From: DASXRA01 sp036506155
Lineage (GTDB): Bacteria; Actinomycetota; Actinomycetes; Mycobacteriales; Jatrophihabitantaceae
Assembly: GCA_036506155.1 (NCBI GenBank)
Contig: DASXSF010000080.1
Span: 124,001 to 188,000 of the forward strand
Reading direction: 5' to 3'
DNA: 64,000 nt
How positions within the stretch are numbered: the first letter of the stretch is position 1; every line of letters begins with the position of its first letter. Made by a program: the position numbers and the translations under genes. Positions 16,238 to 24,062 of the stretch are shown one piece after another. A model generated the notes under the pieces. The model saw nothing but the letters and a program-made list of their open reading frames with translations. It searched no databases and was not told where the DNA came from.

Positions 16238-17272
16238 CTACGTCAGCGGCGTACCAGTGGCGACTAGTACGAACCACGCGCCGCCCGGGGCCAGCGTGAT
16301 CGGCTTGCCCTGCGCATCGGTGAGATGCGTGCCGTCAGCCACCGCTGCGCGGTGCCAGGTCCCGTCGATGCGCCGGCCGTTCCGGAACACCGCCACTTTC
16401 CCGTCGCCGATCGTGTGAGTGACCTTGGCCGGACTGCCCGACTGGTCGATGTCGCCGAGGAACGTCGTGATCTTGCAGAACTGCACGACGACGTTGGGCG
16501 TGGTGATCACCTTGCCGTCGGTAGCCTTCTGGACCGCTCCGTCGATCACCCGGACGTACCGTTGCCGCGCGGCGTCCCAGGTGAACACGACCTGCGTGCC
16601 ACCCACCCGGGTGTCGACCTTGGCACCGGCGACGGAGCCGGTGTTGGTCACCTTGCCCGACCAGACCATCCCGAAGTCCTTGGCCTTCGGCCCCTTCAGG
16701 CGCGCCCCGATCGACGCCAGGTTGGCGGCCAGGTTGAACGGCGCGGAACGGTTCGGGTTACGCGCGAAGCCCGGATCACCCCGGTCATTGATCGCAGTCT
16801 TCAACGGGGAGGCATCCAGCGGCTTCAACTCGCCGAGCGAACCTCCGGATGCGACATACACGATCGGCCCGAACTGCAGCGCGATCTCCGGGTCGCCCAC
16901 TCGGGTGCTGCGGACCGGCTCGACGGTCGGCAGGCTCGTGTCGAACACCGCGAGCAAGCGGGTCAGCCCACCCTCGACCTGCTCGATGTAGACGATGTCG
17001 GCCTTGTCGATCCCGCGCTGGGGCCGGCCGGCCGCGGTGTCGTCGATCTTGGCGGCCACCACGGGGTTGTTCGACGGCGCCTCCCCGGTGAGCGGGTTGA
17101 TCAGCGGGGGCGGTGGCGTGGAGCTCGCTGACGACGGCGCCGCAGGCGTCGGCGTCTGTGTCGCATGGTGGCTAGTTGAGCACGCCGCGAGCGCGATGAC
17201 ACATGTCGCGGCGGCGGCCATTCGTACAGCAATCATGACGGGGCGCCAGGTTACGCGTCGTACCTTGCTCAC
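16238..17272 (-). CDS. DUF3048 (YerB-like) lipoprotein
   Basis: The protein of 344 residues has a lipobox ending in Cys31 (ALAAC), a Ser/Thr/Pro linker, and the two-part DUF3048 domain: NPLTGEAPSNNPVVAAKIDD, ADIVYIEQVEGGLTRLLAVF, VEPVRSTRVGD, then NLAANLASIGARL and the beta-rich C-terminal half. YerB-like proteins are surface lipoproteins without an assigned reaction. GTG 17272 overlaps the stop of nhaA (GTGA), so translation is coupled to the antiporter; ATG 17236 is an alternative start that also leaves a signal peptide. Confidence 0.88.
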   Translation of the reverse strand: MSKVRRVTWRPVMIAVRMAAAATCVIALAACSTSHHATQTPTPAAPSSASSTPPPPLINPLTGEAPSNNPVVAAKIDDTAAGRPQRGIDKADIVYIEQVEGGLTRLLAVFDTSLPTVEPVRSTRVGDPEIALQFGPIVYVASGGSLGELKPLDASPLKTAINDRGDPGFARNPNRSAPFNLAANLASIGARLKGPKAKDFGMVWSGKVTNTGSVAGAKVDTRVGGTQVVFTWDAARQRYVRVIDGAVQKATDGKVITTPNVVVQFCKITTFLGDIDQSGSPAKVTHTIGDGKVAVFRNGRRIDGTWHRAAVADGTHLTDAQGKPITLAPGGAWFVLVATGTPLT

Positions 17273-19170
17273 CGCTCAGCGGCCCGCGCCGAGGTGCCGA
17301 CAGCCACTCGGGCGCGCGCGACTTTGATGGCAGCTGTGAGGGTCTTCGCGTCGTATGCGCCATAGTGTCGCTGGCCGTTGATGAAGAATGTCGGAGTTCC
17401 GGACACGCCACTGAGATCGGCGGACTCGACGTCCTGGGCGATCCGCGCAGCGTGCACGTGCCGTTTCAGATCGGCGTGGAACTGCTCACGATCGAGGCCC
17501 AGCTCGTCGGCGTAGCGCAGCAGATCCGCGATCCGCAGCTGGTCCTGCCGGGTGAGCAGCAGATCGTGCATGGGCCAGAACGCGTCCTGTGCGGCCGCCG
17601 CCTCCGCGGCCTCGGCGGCGAGCTGCGCCTGTGGATGGACGTCGGTGAGCGGCAGGTGCCGCCAGACGAACCGGACGTCGGCGTCGCTGCGCAGCTCGCG
17701 GACGGCGACCTCCGCGCGGCCGCAATAGGGGCACTGGAAGTCGCCGTACTCGACCACCGTGACCGACGCACTCTCCGGGCCGCGGATGTGGTCACGATCG
17801 GGGTCCACCGGTTCGGTGAGGTCGACAAGGCGCTCCGTATCGCCGAGCAGGGCGCGGGCCTTTCGGATCGGGGGCAGCCGCGAGGTCATCCGCAGCACCG
17901 TCCAGGTAAGGAGCGCCGCCACAACCGCGGCGGACAGGATGCCCACCTTCGCCTCGGCGAGCTGCTCGCCGTGGAACGCCAGCGTGGCGATCAGCAGCGA
18001 CACGGTGAACCCGATCCCGGCGATAGTGCCGCAGCCGAGAACCGCGGCCCACCCCACCGGTGGACGCACACGTCCGCGGCTGATCCGGCCGACCAGCCAG
18101 GTCGCGCCCACCACCCCGACCGGCTTACCGGCGACATAGCCGAAAAGGATGCCGAGGGTCACCGGCGTCGTGTAGGCGTGGGCGAGGAAGCCGCTGTCGA
18201 TGTGGAGCCCGGCGTTGGCCAGGCCGAAGAGCGGGACGATCACATAGCTCGTCCAGGGGTGGAAGAAGCGCTGGAGCCGGGCGTTCGGCGACAGCGTGGA
18301 CGTCAGGCCCGTGCTGGCAGCCCGAGCCAGCTCAGGTGTCGGTTGTTCGCGGAACAGCCGGAACAGCCCGGTCGCCTGCTCGAGATCGACGCGGCTGGGC
18401 GTATACGCCGAAGCGGTCAGGCCGATCGCCAGCCCGGCGACCACCGGTTCGACGCCGCTCGCGAGCAGGGCGCCCCACATCGTCAGACCGAGCAGTGCAT
18501 ACGCCAGCGGCACATCGATCCGCAGCGCGAGCCCGGCCATCCAGACCGCGAACGCAGCGACGGCGATCAGCACCTGCAGGACGTTGATGTGCTCGCTGTA
18601 CGCGAAGACGATCACCAGCAGTGACACGAGGTCGTCCGCCACGAACACCGTCACCAAAAACGCCCGCATCTGCCCGGGAACACCACGTCCCACGACGGCG
18701 AGCAGCCCAAGTGCGAGGGCCGTGTCGGTGGACATGGCTGCCCCCCAGCCGTGCCGGCCGGCGCCCCCGTCGTTGACGGCGAGGTAAATCGCGATGGGCA
18801 CCACCATGCCCGCCGCGCCGGCGATCAGTGGCAGGACGACCCGCGGGCGGTCGCGCAGGTCGCCCAGGTCGATCTCGCGGCGCGCCTCTAGGCCCACGAC
18901 CAGGAAGAACAGCGTCATCAGGCCGCTGTTGATCCAGGTCCGCAGATCGCGGGTGACCCCGAAGCGGCCGAGGTGAATGGAGAAGGTCGTGTGCCACACC
19001 GACTCGTAGGAGGCCGGGTCGACGTTCGACCAGATCAGCGCGGCGACGATCGCCGCGACCAGTACCGCGGCACTGCCTGCCTCCGTCCGCTGAAAGATCT
19101 GCAACGGCGCGGACAGGCTCCTCCTCCAAGGCGTTGCCTGGACGCGCTCGCGCACCAGGTTCGCGGCCAT
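17269..19170 (-). CDS. nhaA: Na+/H+ antiporter NhaA fused to a DsbA-like thioredoxin domain
   Basis: Residues 1-430 are an NhaA antiporter: STDTALALG (147-155) and the ion-binding Asp179-Asp180 in FVADDLVSLL, with about eleven or twelve hydrophobic segments. Residues 455-620 form a DsbA-like thioredoxin domain with CPYC at 480-483, FVWRHLPLTDVHPQA, and the cis-proline loop GTPTFFING (Pro593). NhaA normally ends near 390 residues. I recall this fusion from other actinobacteria, but its purpose is unclear. Which side of the membrane the thioredoxin domain occupies depends on the TM count and was not settled. It is coupled to a DUF3048 lipoprotein. GAGGTGA precedes the ATG. Confidence 0.93.
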   Translation of the reverse strand: MAANLVRERVQATPWRRSLSAPLQIFQRTEAGSAAVLVAAIVAALIWSNVDPASYESVWHTTFSIHLGRFGVTRDLRTWINSGLMTLFFLVVGLEARREIDLGDLRDRPRVVLPLIAGAAGMVVPIAIYLAVNDGGAGRHGWGAAMSTDTALALGLLAVVGRGVPGQMRAFLVTVFVADDLVSLLVIVFAYSEHINVLQVLIAVAAFAVWMAGLALRIDVPLAYALLGLTMWGALLASGVEPVVAGLAIGLTASAYTPSRVDLEQATGLFRLFREQPTPELARAASTGLTSTLSPNARLQRFFHPWTSYVIVPLFGLANAGLHIDSGFLAHAYTTPVTLGILFGYVAGKPVGVVGATWLVGRISRGRVRPPVGWAAVLGCGTIAGIGFTVSLLIATLAFHGEQLAEAKVGILSAAVVAALLTWTVLRMTSRLPPIRKARALLGDTERLVDLTEPVDPDRDHIRGPESASVTVVEYGDFQCPYCGRAEVAVRELRSDADVRFVWRHLPLTDVHPQAQLAAEAAEAAAAQDAFWPMHDLLLTRQDQLRIADLLRYADELGLDREQFHADLKRHVHAARIAQDVESADLSGVSGTPTFFINGQRHYGAYDAKTLTAAIKVARARVAVGTSARAAER

Positions 19171-19289
19171 GGGCGGTCACCTCTGATGCCTCGTGGGGAC
19201 TGGTCGCTACATCGTCGCAGGCGCGACACCCACGGCCGGCTGTCGGGATCCATAGACCCGGAAAGGCAGTGAGGCTGTACAGTCGAGTG

Positions 19290-19718
19290 ATGGACGAAGT
19301 GGACGCACTGGCTGAGCAGCTACGCATCAGCGTCGACCGACTGTCCCGTTCGGCGCGCCGCGCGCAGGCGTTGCCGCCCGGCGAGGCGGCCGTGCTAGGC
19401 GCTCTCGATCGCGACGGCCCGCAGACGATCGCGCGGCTGGCCGACGAGCGCGGGGTCCGCCACCAGACGGCCGCAAAGATCGTCGCCCAGTTGGAGGCTT
19501 CCGACCTGGTCACCAAGCGCAGCCACCCCGACGATGCGCGCATGGTGCAGGTGCGGCTGACGCGGCGCGGCGCCGCTACCCTGCGACGGGACCGCGCCGC
19601 CCGCGCCTCGTGGCTGGCCGATGCGATCAAGACGCAGCTCAACGCGAGGCAGCGCCAACGCCTCGACGAGGTCGCCGAGGTACTCGGCGCGCTCGCCAGC
19701 TATGAGCCGGAGACCTGA
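19290..19718 (+). CDS. MarR-family transcriptional regulator
   Basis: The 142-residue protein has a MarR winged helix: LPPGEAAVLGALDRDGPQTIARLADERGVRHQTAAKIV, then the wing SDLVTKRSHPDDARMVQVRLTRRG. The start at 19290 is preferred to the upstream in-frame ATG because the helix order and length match the family. It is divergent from nhaA and lies 36 bp upstream of an aldehyde dehydrogenase on the same strand. MarR proteins usually respond to phenolic or oxidising ligands. Confidence 0.85.
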   Translation: MDEVDALAEQLRISVDRLSRSARRAQALPPGEAAVLGALDRDGPQTIARLADERGVRHQTAAKIVAQLEASDLVTKRSHPDDARMVQVRLTRRGAATLRRDRAARASWLADAIKTQLNARQRQRLDEVAEVLGALASYEPET

Positions 19719-19754
19719 CCGCCGGTGATCTGAGCGGCTGCGAGGATGGCAGCC

Positions 19755-21287
19755 ATGACTGCCGCCGTGGTCAGCACCGACCCGCGTACCGGGCAGGTCG
19801 TCGAGACCGTCGCCCATGAGTTCACGCCGGACGAGGTCGACGCCCGATGCCGTACCGCCGCCGCGCTAGCCACCGCCCTCGAGGCAGCCGGCCCGGCCGG
19901 GCGCGCCCGCATGCTGCGCGCTATGGCCGACGAACTCGAGGCGGACGCCGACGCGATTGTGGCACTGGCCGACCGTGAGTCGGCACTGGGCAGCACCCGG
20001 CTCCGCGGCGAGCTTGCCCGGTCGAGCTTCCAGCTGCGGCTGTTCGCCGCCGTGTTGGACGACGGCGGCTACCTCGGCGTGATCATCGACCACGCGGACC
20101 CGGACGCCGCGCCGGTACCACGCCCGGACCTGCGCCGCATGCTCGCCCCGCTCGGGCCGGTGGCCGTGTTCGGCGCGAGCAACTTCCCGCTGGCGTTCAG
20201 CGTTCCGGGGGGCGACACGGCGAGCGCGCTGGCAGCCGGCTGCCCGGTGATCGTCAAGGCTCACCCGGCACATCCGGCGACCGCGCAGCGGTGCGCGCAG
20301 GCGCTGCGTGCCGGAGCCGTGGCAGCAGGCTTCGGAGCGGAGGTGCTCGGCCTCGTGCACGGCGTGCAGGCCGGCGCCGACCTGGTCCGTCATCCGGCGA
20401 TCCGCGCCGTGGGGTTCACCGGCTCGCCGGCGGGCGGCCGCGCGCTGTTCGACCTGGCCAGCTCCAGGCCGGACCCGATCCCGTTCTACGGCGAGCTGGG
20501 CAGCCTCAACCCCGTCGTGGTCACCGCGGCGGCCGCCGCCGAGCGCGCGGACGAGATCGCCTCCGGGCTGCTCGCGTCCTACACCAACGGCGTCGGCCAG
20601 TTCTGCACCAAGCCGGGACTGGTGTTCCTGCCGGCCGGCGCCTCGGGGCGGCGCATACGCGACGGCCTGGCCACGGGCACCCGCGAGTACCACCCGACCG
20701 CCATGCTGGCCGAACGCATCCGCGACGCCTACCGCGCCGGCGTCGACCGGCGGGCGACGCTCCCGGGCGTGGACGTGCTGGCCGAGAGCGCTGCCCCGGA
20801 CGGGTCGGGCTTCCTGGCGCGCGCCCGACTGCTCGGGGTCCCGGCACACGTGCTGCGCGACGACACCGTGCGGACGACGCTCTTCGACGAGTGCTTCGGG
20901 CCGGTGACCGTGCTGGTCGAGTACGCGGACGATGCCCAGCTCGGCGAACTGCTCGCACAGCTGCCCGGATCGCTCACCGCCACCGTTCACGCCGGCGCGC
21001 AGGAAACCCCGACCGCGCAGCTCGACGTGCTTCGGCAGCGCGCCGGGCGCATCGTCTGGAACGGCTACCCGACCGGTGTGGCCGTCACCTGGGCGACCCA
21101 GCACGGCGGGCCGTACCCGTCGTCGACCGACTCGCGGTCCACGTCGGTCGGTGCCGGCGCGATCGCCCGGTGGCTGCGCCCGATCGCATATCAGTCCACT
21201 CCCGACGCGATGCTGCCGCCTGCCCTCCAGGAGGCCAACCCGTGGCGAGTGCCGCGCCGGGTCGACGGCGTGCTCGAGGTGCCGTAG
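19755..21287 (+). CDS. NADP+-dependent aldehyde dehydrogenase, alpha-ketoglutaric semialdehyde dehydrogenase type
   Basis: The 510-residue enzyme belongs to the AldH branch that includes 2,5-dioxovalerate (alpha-ketoglutaric semialdehyde) dehydrogenase, used at the end of non-phosphorylated pentose and sugar-acid routes. Visible are VFGASNFPLAFSVPGGDTASALAAG (cofactor site), KAHPAHPATA, GFTGSPAGGRAL, the general-base Glu in YGELGSLNPV and the catalytic Cys in VGQFCTKPG. The start at 19755 has GAGG at good spacing; ATG 19746 is three codons longer. It is probably controlled by the MarR gene upstream. The true substrate needs assay. Confidence 0.9.
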   Translation: MTAAVVSTDPRTGQVVETVAHEFTPDEVDARCRTAAALATALEAAGPAGRARMLRAMADELEADADAIVALADRESALGSTRLRGELARSSFQLRLFAAVLDDGGYLGVIIDHADPDAAPVPRPDLRRMLAPLGPVAVFGASNFPLAFSVPGGDTASALAAGCPVIVKAHPAHPATAQRCAQALRAGAVAAGFGAEVLGLVHGVQAGADLVRHPAIRAVGFTGSPAGGRALFDLASSRPDPIPFYGELGSLNPVVVTAAAAAERADEIASGLLASYTNGVGQFCTKPGLVFLPAGASGRRIRDGLATGTREYHPTAMLAERIRDAYRAGVDRRATLPGVDVLAESAAPDGSGFLARARLLGVPAHVLRDDTVRTTLFDECFGPVTVLVEYADDAQLGELLAQLPGSLTATVHAGAQETPTAQLDVLRQRAGRIVWNGYPTGVAVTWATQHGGPYPSSTDSRSTSVGAGAIARWLRPIAYQSTPDAMLPPALQEANPWRVPRRVDGVLEVP

Positions 21288-21379
21288 GAACCTGCAGCGC
21301 GGCTGTATATCGGCCAGGTCGTCCACGGATGCAAGATTCCCCCATGGCCATTCCCGCAGGTCTACGGGAGAGTCGACCC

Positions 21380-21958
21380 ATGGACGACGGCTCGGTCACT
21401 GCATTTCGCGACGCGTCGCGGTTTCTGGTCGAGGCGGTGCGCCTCGTCCCGGACTCGGCATGGGATACGCCCGGACTGGGCAGTTGGAGCGTGCGCGAAC
21501 TCGTCGCTCACGCGAACCGCGGGCATACGACTGTCGAGGAATACTTGCTTCGCCCGCAGCGGCCGCAGCCGCCGGGCAGCGCCTACTTCACCGAGGCGGC
21601 GATCGCCGCACGCGGCCGTGAAGCGGTTCGTGTTCTGCGTGACGACCCGGCCGGCGCGGTTGCGGCGGCCTCGACGGCAGTGATCGCGCTCGTCGAGCAG
21701 ACCCCGCCAGAGGCGAAGATAGGCAGCCCGGCCGGGACGATGACGTTGGCGCAATTCCTTCCTTCGCGCACAGCCGAACTCACCATTCACGCCCTCGATA
21801 TCGTTCGCGCTGTCGGCGCTGACCTGTCCGCGCCGCCCAGCGCCATGCGCGAAAGCCTCGTATTCGTGGCGCAGCGAGCCGCGGGCAGGTCCGGGCAGGA
21901 CGTGCTGCTCGCGTTGTCCGGCCGCGGCCGGCTCCCGGCCGGCTACTCCGTCTACTGA
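21380..21958 (+). CDS. DinB/mycothiol-dependent maleylpyruvate isomerase-fold protein
   Basis: The 192-residue product has the four-helix DinB_2/MDMPI N-terminal fold: FRDASRFLVEAVRLVPDSAWDTPGLGSWSVRELVAHANRG, with the metal-type His in LVAHANRGH, and later TAELTIHALDIVRAVG with the second His. Many such proteins in actinobacteria use mycothiol as cofactor, and the reaction here is unknown. ATG 21380 is chosen because GGGAGAG lies eight bases upstream. Its last codons overlap the convergent ECF sigma gene by seven bases. Confidence 0.8.
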   Translation: MDDGSVTAFRDASRFLVEAVRLVPDSAWDTPGLGSWSVRELVAHANRGHTTVEEYLLRPQRPQPPGSAYFTEAAIAARGREAVRVLRDDPAGAVAAASTAVIALVEQTPPEAKIGSPAGTMTLAQFLPSRTAELTIHALDIVRAVGADLSAPPSAMRESLVFVAQRAAGRSGQDVLLALSGRGRLPAGYSVY

Positions 21959-23016
21959 TTCAGGTGATTGGGCAGGCTGAATCGCTCGAAGGTGTCGTTC
22001 AGCCGCTGCCGGTCGAGCGGTTGTTCGGGAAAGCGTATGTAGGACTCGGCATCGACGGCATCGGTAGCACGGACGATGAACGCGGTCACGTCGCCGATCA
22101 GATCGTCGCGCAGGGTGAGCACGTTGAGCGCGAACGGCAGATACACGCCAGCAGCCTCGTCCCACGCATAGAAGCCGAGCGCCGGCTGCGCGTTCGCCCG
22201 GGTGAGCACCGTCTTCCAGCGCCATGAGCCGGACAGGGCGTACTCCCGGGCCCAGGCGACGATCGATTCGCGCGGGGCGTACCACGTGGCCAACGGCGGC
22301 ATCGCGAACGTGGCGTCCTGCACGAGCAGCGCCGCGAACGCATCGACGTCGCAGCGCTCCCACGCATCGACGTACCGGCTGACCAGATCGCGCAAGCCGC
22401 GGTCGCCGAGCATGCGCAGGCTCGCTTGTTGCGTGCGTGCCGGCATCCGTGACGACACCGTCGCCCGAGCGCGTTGCAGCGCGCTGTTGACCGAGGCCAC
22501 CGTCGTCGACAACATCTCGGCCGTCTGGTGCGCGCTGAATCCGAGGACCTCGCGCAGGATGAGGACGGCGCGCTGGTTGGCGGCGAGATGCTGCAAGGAC
22601 GCTACGAACGCCAGCTCGATGCTCTCGTGCTGCTCGTAGCGCGCCTCAGGCGTCGCCTTGCCCTCAGGCACGCCGATCGACTGGTCCGGATAGGGGTCCA
22701 GCCAAACGGACTCGGCGACCGGAACCCCGGGCGGCGCGTCCCGCTCGGCCGCCGGGCCGAAGTCGTGCGGAAGGACGCGCCTGCGCCGCCGTGCGAGCTC
22801 GGTCAGGCACACATTCGTGGCGATGGCGTACAGCCACGACCGCGCCGACGCGTTCTCGCGAAGACCGGCCCAGCCGCGCCACGCACGTATTAGCGTTTCC
22901 TGGAGCGCGTCGTCCGCGTCGTGCACCGAGCCGAGCATCCGATAGCAGTGGGCATGGAGTTCGGCTCGGTGCGTCTCGACGATGCTCGCGAAATCGCGAC
23001 CGCCTTCGGGCTTCAT
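21952..23016 (-). CDS. ECF sigma factor with C-terminal SnoaL-like domain (SigG/SigX5-like)
   Basis: The 354-residue protein has region 2 (HCYRMLGSVHDADDALQETLIRAWRG), a long linker with WLDPYPDQ, region 4 (LQHLAANQRAVLILREVLGFSAHQTAEMLSTTVASVNSALQRARA) and a SnoaL-like extension of about 130 residues (YVDAWERCDVDAFAALLVQDATFAMPP). In SnoaL-tailed ECF groups the extension replaces a separate anti-sigma factor and tunes activity. The linker resembles the SigG/TIGR02960 group; that placement is from memory. Its ATG overlaps the stop of the upstream VOC gene (ATGA), so the two are co-translated. Confidence 0.9.
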   Translation of the reverse strand: MKPEGGRDFASIVETHRAELHAHCYRMLGSVHDADDALQETLIRAWRGWAGLRENASARSWLYAIATNVCLTELARRRRRVLPHDFGPAAERDAPPGVPVAESVWLDPYPDQSIGVPEGKATPEARYEQHESIELAFVASLQHLAANQRAVLILREVLGFSAHQTAEMLSTTVASVNSALQRARATVSSRMPARTQQASLRMLGDRGLRDLVSRYVDAWERCDVDAFAALLVQDATFAMPPLATWYAPRESIVAWAREYALSGSWRWKTVLTRANAQPALGFYAWDEAAGVYLPFALNVLTLRDDLIGDVTAFIVRATDAVDAESYIRFPEQPLDRQRLNDTFERFSLPNHLNQ

Positions 23017-23411
23017 GCTGGGTGCTGCTCCACGATCATCAGGGTGTGTCCGGTGGGATCCCGGAACCAGAAAAGCGGCGGCACCGGGTCGCCCATCCGT
23101 GACACCTCGGCGTCGACGTCGACACCCATCGCCTTCAGTTCGGAGTGGGTGGCGTCGATGTCGTCGGTGGTCAACGTGATTCCAGTGTGCATCGGCGCGA
23201 CCTCGCCCCCCTGCGGCGGCGGCGGCGCCAGGGCAATCCCGGTCGAGCCCTCCGGCGGATAGACCTCCACCCAGCGGTAGCCGCCGGCGAACGGGATGTC
23301 CGTCCGCTTCTCGAAGCCCAGCGACTCGTAGAACTCGACCGCCTTGTTTTGGTCCGGTGTGGGAACGCACACCAGGCTGATCGCCGCGATCCGGCTTGCC
23401 GTGATCGTCAT
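23013..23411 (-). CDS. VOC-family protein
   Basis: The 132-residue protein has both VOC half-domains: ISLVCVPTPDQNKAVEFYESLGFEK and ITLTTDDIDATHSELKAMGVDV ... PPLFWFRDPTGHTLMIVEQ. A run of prolines (APPPPQGGE) lies in the loop between them. GCAGGAGG precedes the ATG. It overlaps the SnoaL-type ECF sigma gene by four bases, and VOC or other small-molecule-binding proteins often accompany this kind of sigma factor, perhaps as ligand sensor or detoxifier. The ligand is unknown. Confidence 0.88.
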   Translation of the reverse strand: MTITASRIAAISLVCVPTPDQNKAVEFYESLGFEKRTDIPFAGGYRWVEVYPPEGSTGIALAPPPPQGGEVAPMHTGITLTTDDIDATHSELKAMGVDVDAEVSRMGDPVPPLFWFRDPTGHTLMIVEQHPA

Positions 23412-23520
23412 CCTGACCTCCTGCGAGTGGGTAACGGCGCCGGGTAGGACTCGGCATCGGCCGGCAACTCATCGGTTGGTGAGGACGGCGGGCCGCGACC
23501 CCGCGGACGGGTCCGGGTCC

Positions 23521-23658
23521 CCGATTCCATCGATCTGACGATCTCGCCGGCGACGACCATCAAGGCCGGCACGGAGAACGGCTTGCCGTTGACGGTGACG
23601 ACCGCCCCGGGAGCGCCGTTAACCAGCGCTCCGGCCGCACCCGCTGACACCCGGGCGC
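23521..23658 (-). pseudogene. Decayed C-terminal end of an ECF41-like sigma factor
   Basis: Directly after the csoR stop, the minus strand encodes LVNGAPGAVVTVNGKPFSVPAL and MVVAGEIV, the end of the SnoaL-like tail of ECF41/SigJ sigma factors. After GEIVR the frame runs into unrelated residues, but shifting by one base restores a family-like continuation (IDGIGDPDP). There is no start codon or sigma region 2/4 nearby. So only the 3' end of a sigma gene survives, with a frameshift. Seen: residues and frame change. Inferred: family identity, since no alignment was run. Confidence 0.6.
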
Positions 23659-23949
23659 TCAGGAACGGACGAGTCGCGCGATGGCGTCCGAGGCCTCCCT
23701 GACCTTGGCATCGGCCTCCGCGCCACCGGCACGGGCGGCGTCCACCACGCAGCCGGCCATGTGCTCGTCGAGCAGACCGAGTGCGACCGACTGGAGCGCC
23801 TTCGTCGCGGCGCTCACCTGGGTCAGGATGTCGATGCAGTACTTGTCGTCCTCGACCATCCGTGCGATGCCGCGCACCTGTCCCTCGATGCGTCGCAGCC
23901 GCTTGAGATAGGCGTCCTTGTTCTGCGTGTAGCCGTACACGCAGATCAC
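23659..23949 (-). CDS. csoR: CsoR-family copper-sensing repressor
   Basis: The protein of about 96 residues has the CsoR four-helix fold and its Cys-His-Cys copper set: KDAYLKRLRRIEGQVRGIARMV, then DDKYCIDILTQ (Cys), LLDEHMAGCV (His, Cys). The start is GTG 23949 or GTG 23940, not the upstream ATG at 23985, because the frame before them contains the operator and ribosome-binding site. CsoR leaves DNA when Cu(I) binds. No copper ATPase or chaperone gene lies in the window, so it may regulate only itself here or act elsewhere in the genome. Confidence 0.9.
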   Translation of the reverse strand: MICVYGYTQNKDAYLKRLRRIEGQVRGIARMVEDDKYCIDILTQVSAATKALQSVALGLLDEHMAGCVVDAARAGGAEADAKVREASDAIARLVRS

Positions 23950-23951
23950 AA

Positions 23952-23966
23952 TACCCTCCGGGGGTA
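23952..23966 (-). promoter_or_regulatory. CsoR-type operator overlapping the csoR ribosome-binding site
   Basis: TACCC-TCCGG-GGGTA is an inverted repeat of the G/C-tract kind that CsoR proteins recognise. The GGAGGG ribosome-binding site of csoR is inside it. Autoregulation by the product is inferred. Confidence 0.55.
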
Positions 23967-24062
23967 GTACGCCCAGGATTCCCACCGTGAATCAACAGCT
24001 GCGCCGAGCGCGTCTTGTCCTTATCGTGAATGCACGGGTGGATGCAACGTGGGGCGGCGGCC

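Noticed and set aside
20291..21379. Extended N-terminus of the DinB-fold protein
   Set aside because: The extra 363 codons run through the aldehyde dehydrogenase in another frame; ATG 21380 has a proper ribosome-binding site.
24030..24062. Longer N-terminus of the MreB-like protein (starts 24030 or 24042)
   Set aside because: The extra 11 residues do not match MreB N-termini, which begin just before the DLGTANT loop; kept only as an alternative.
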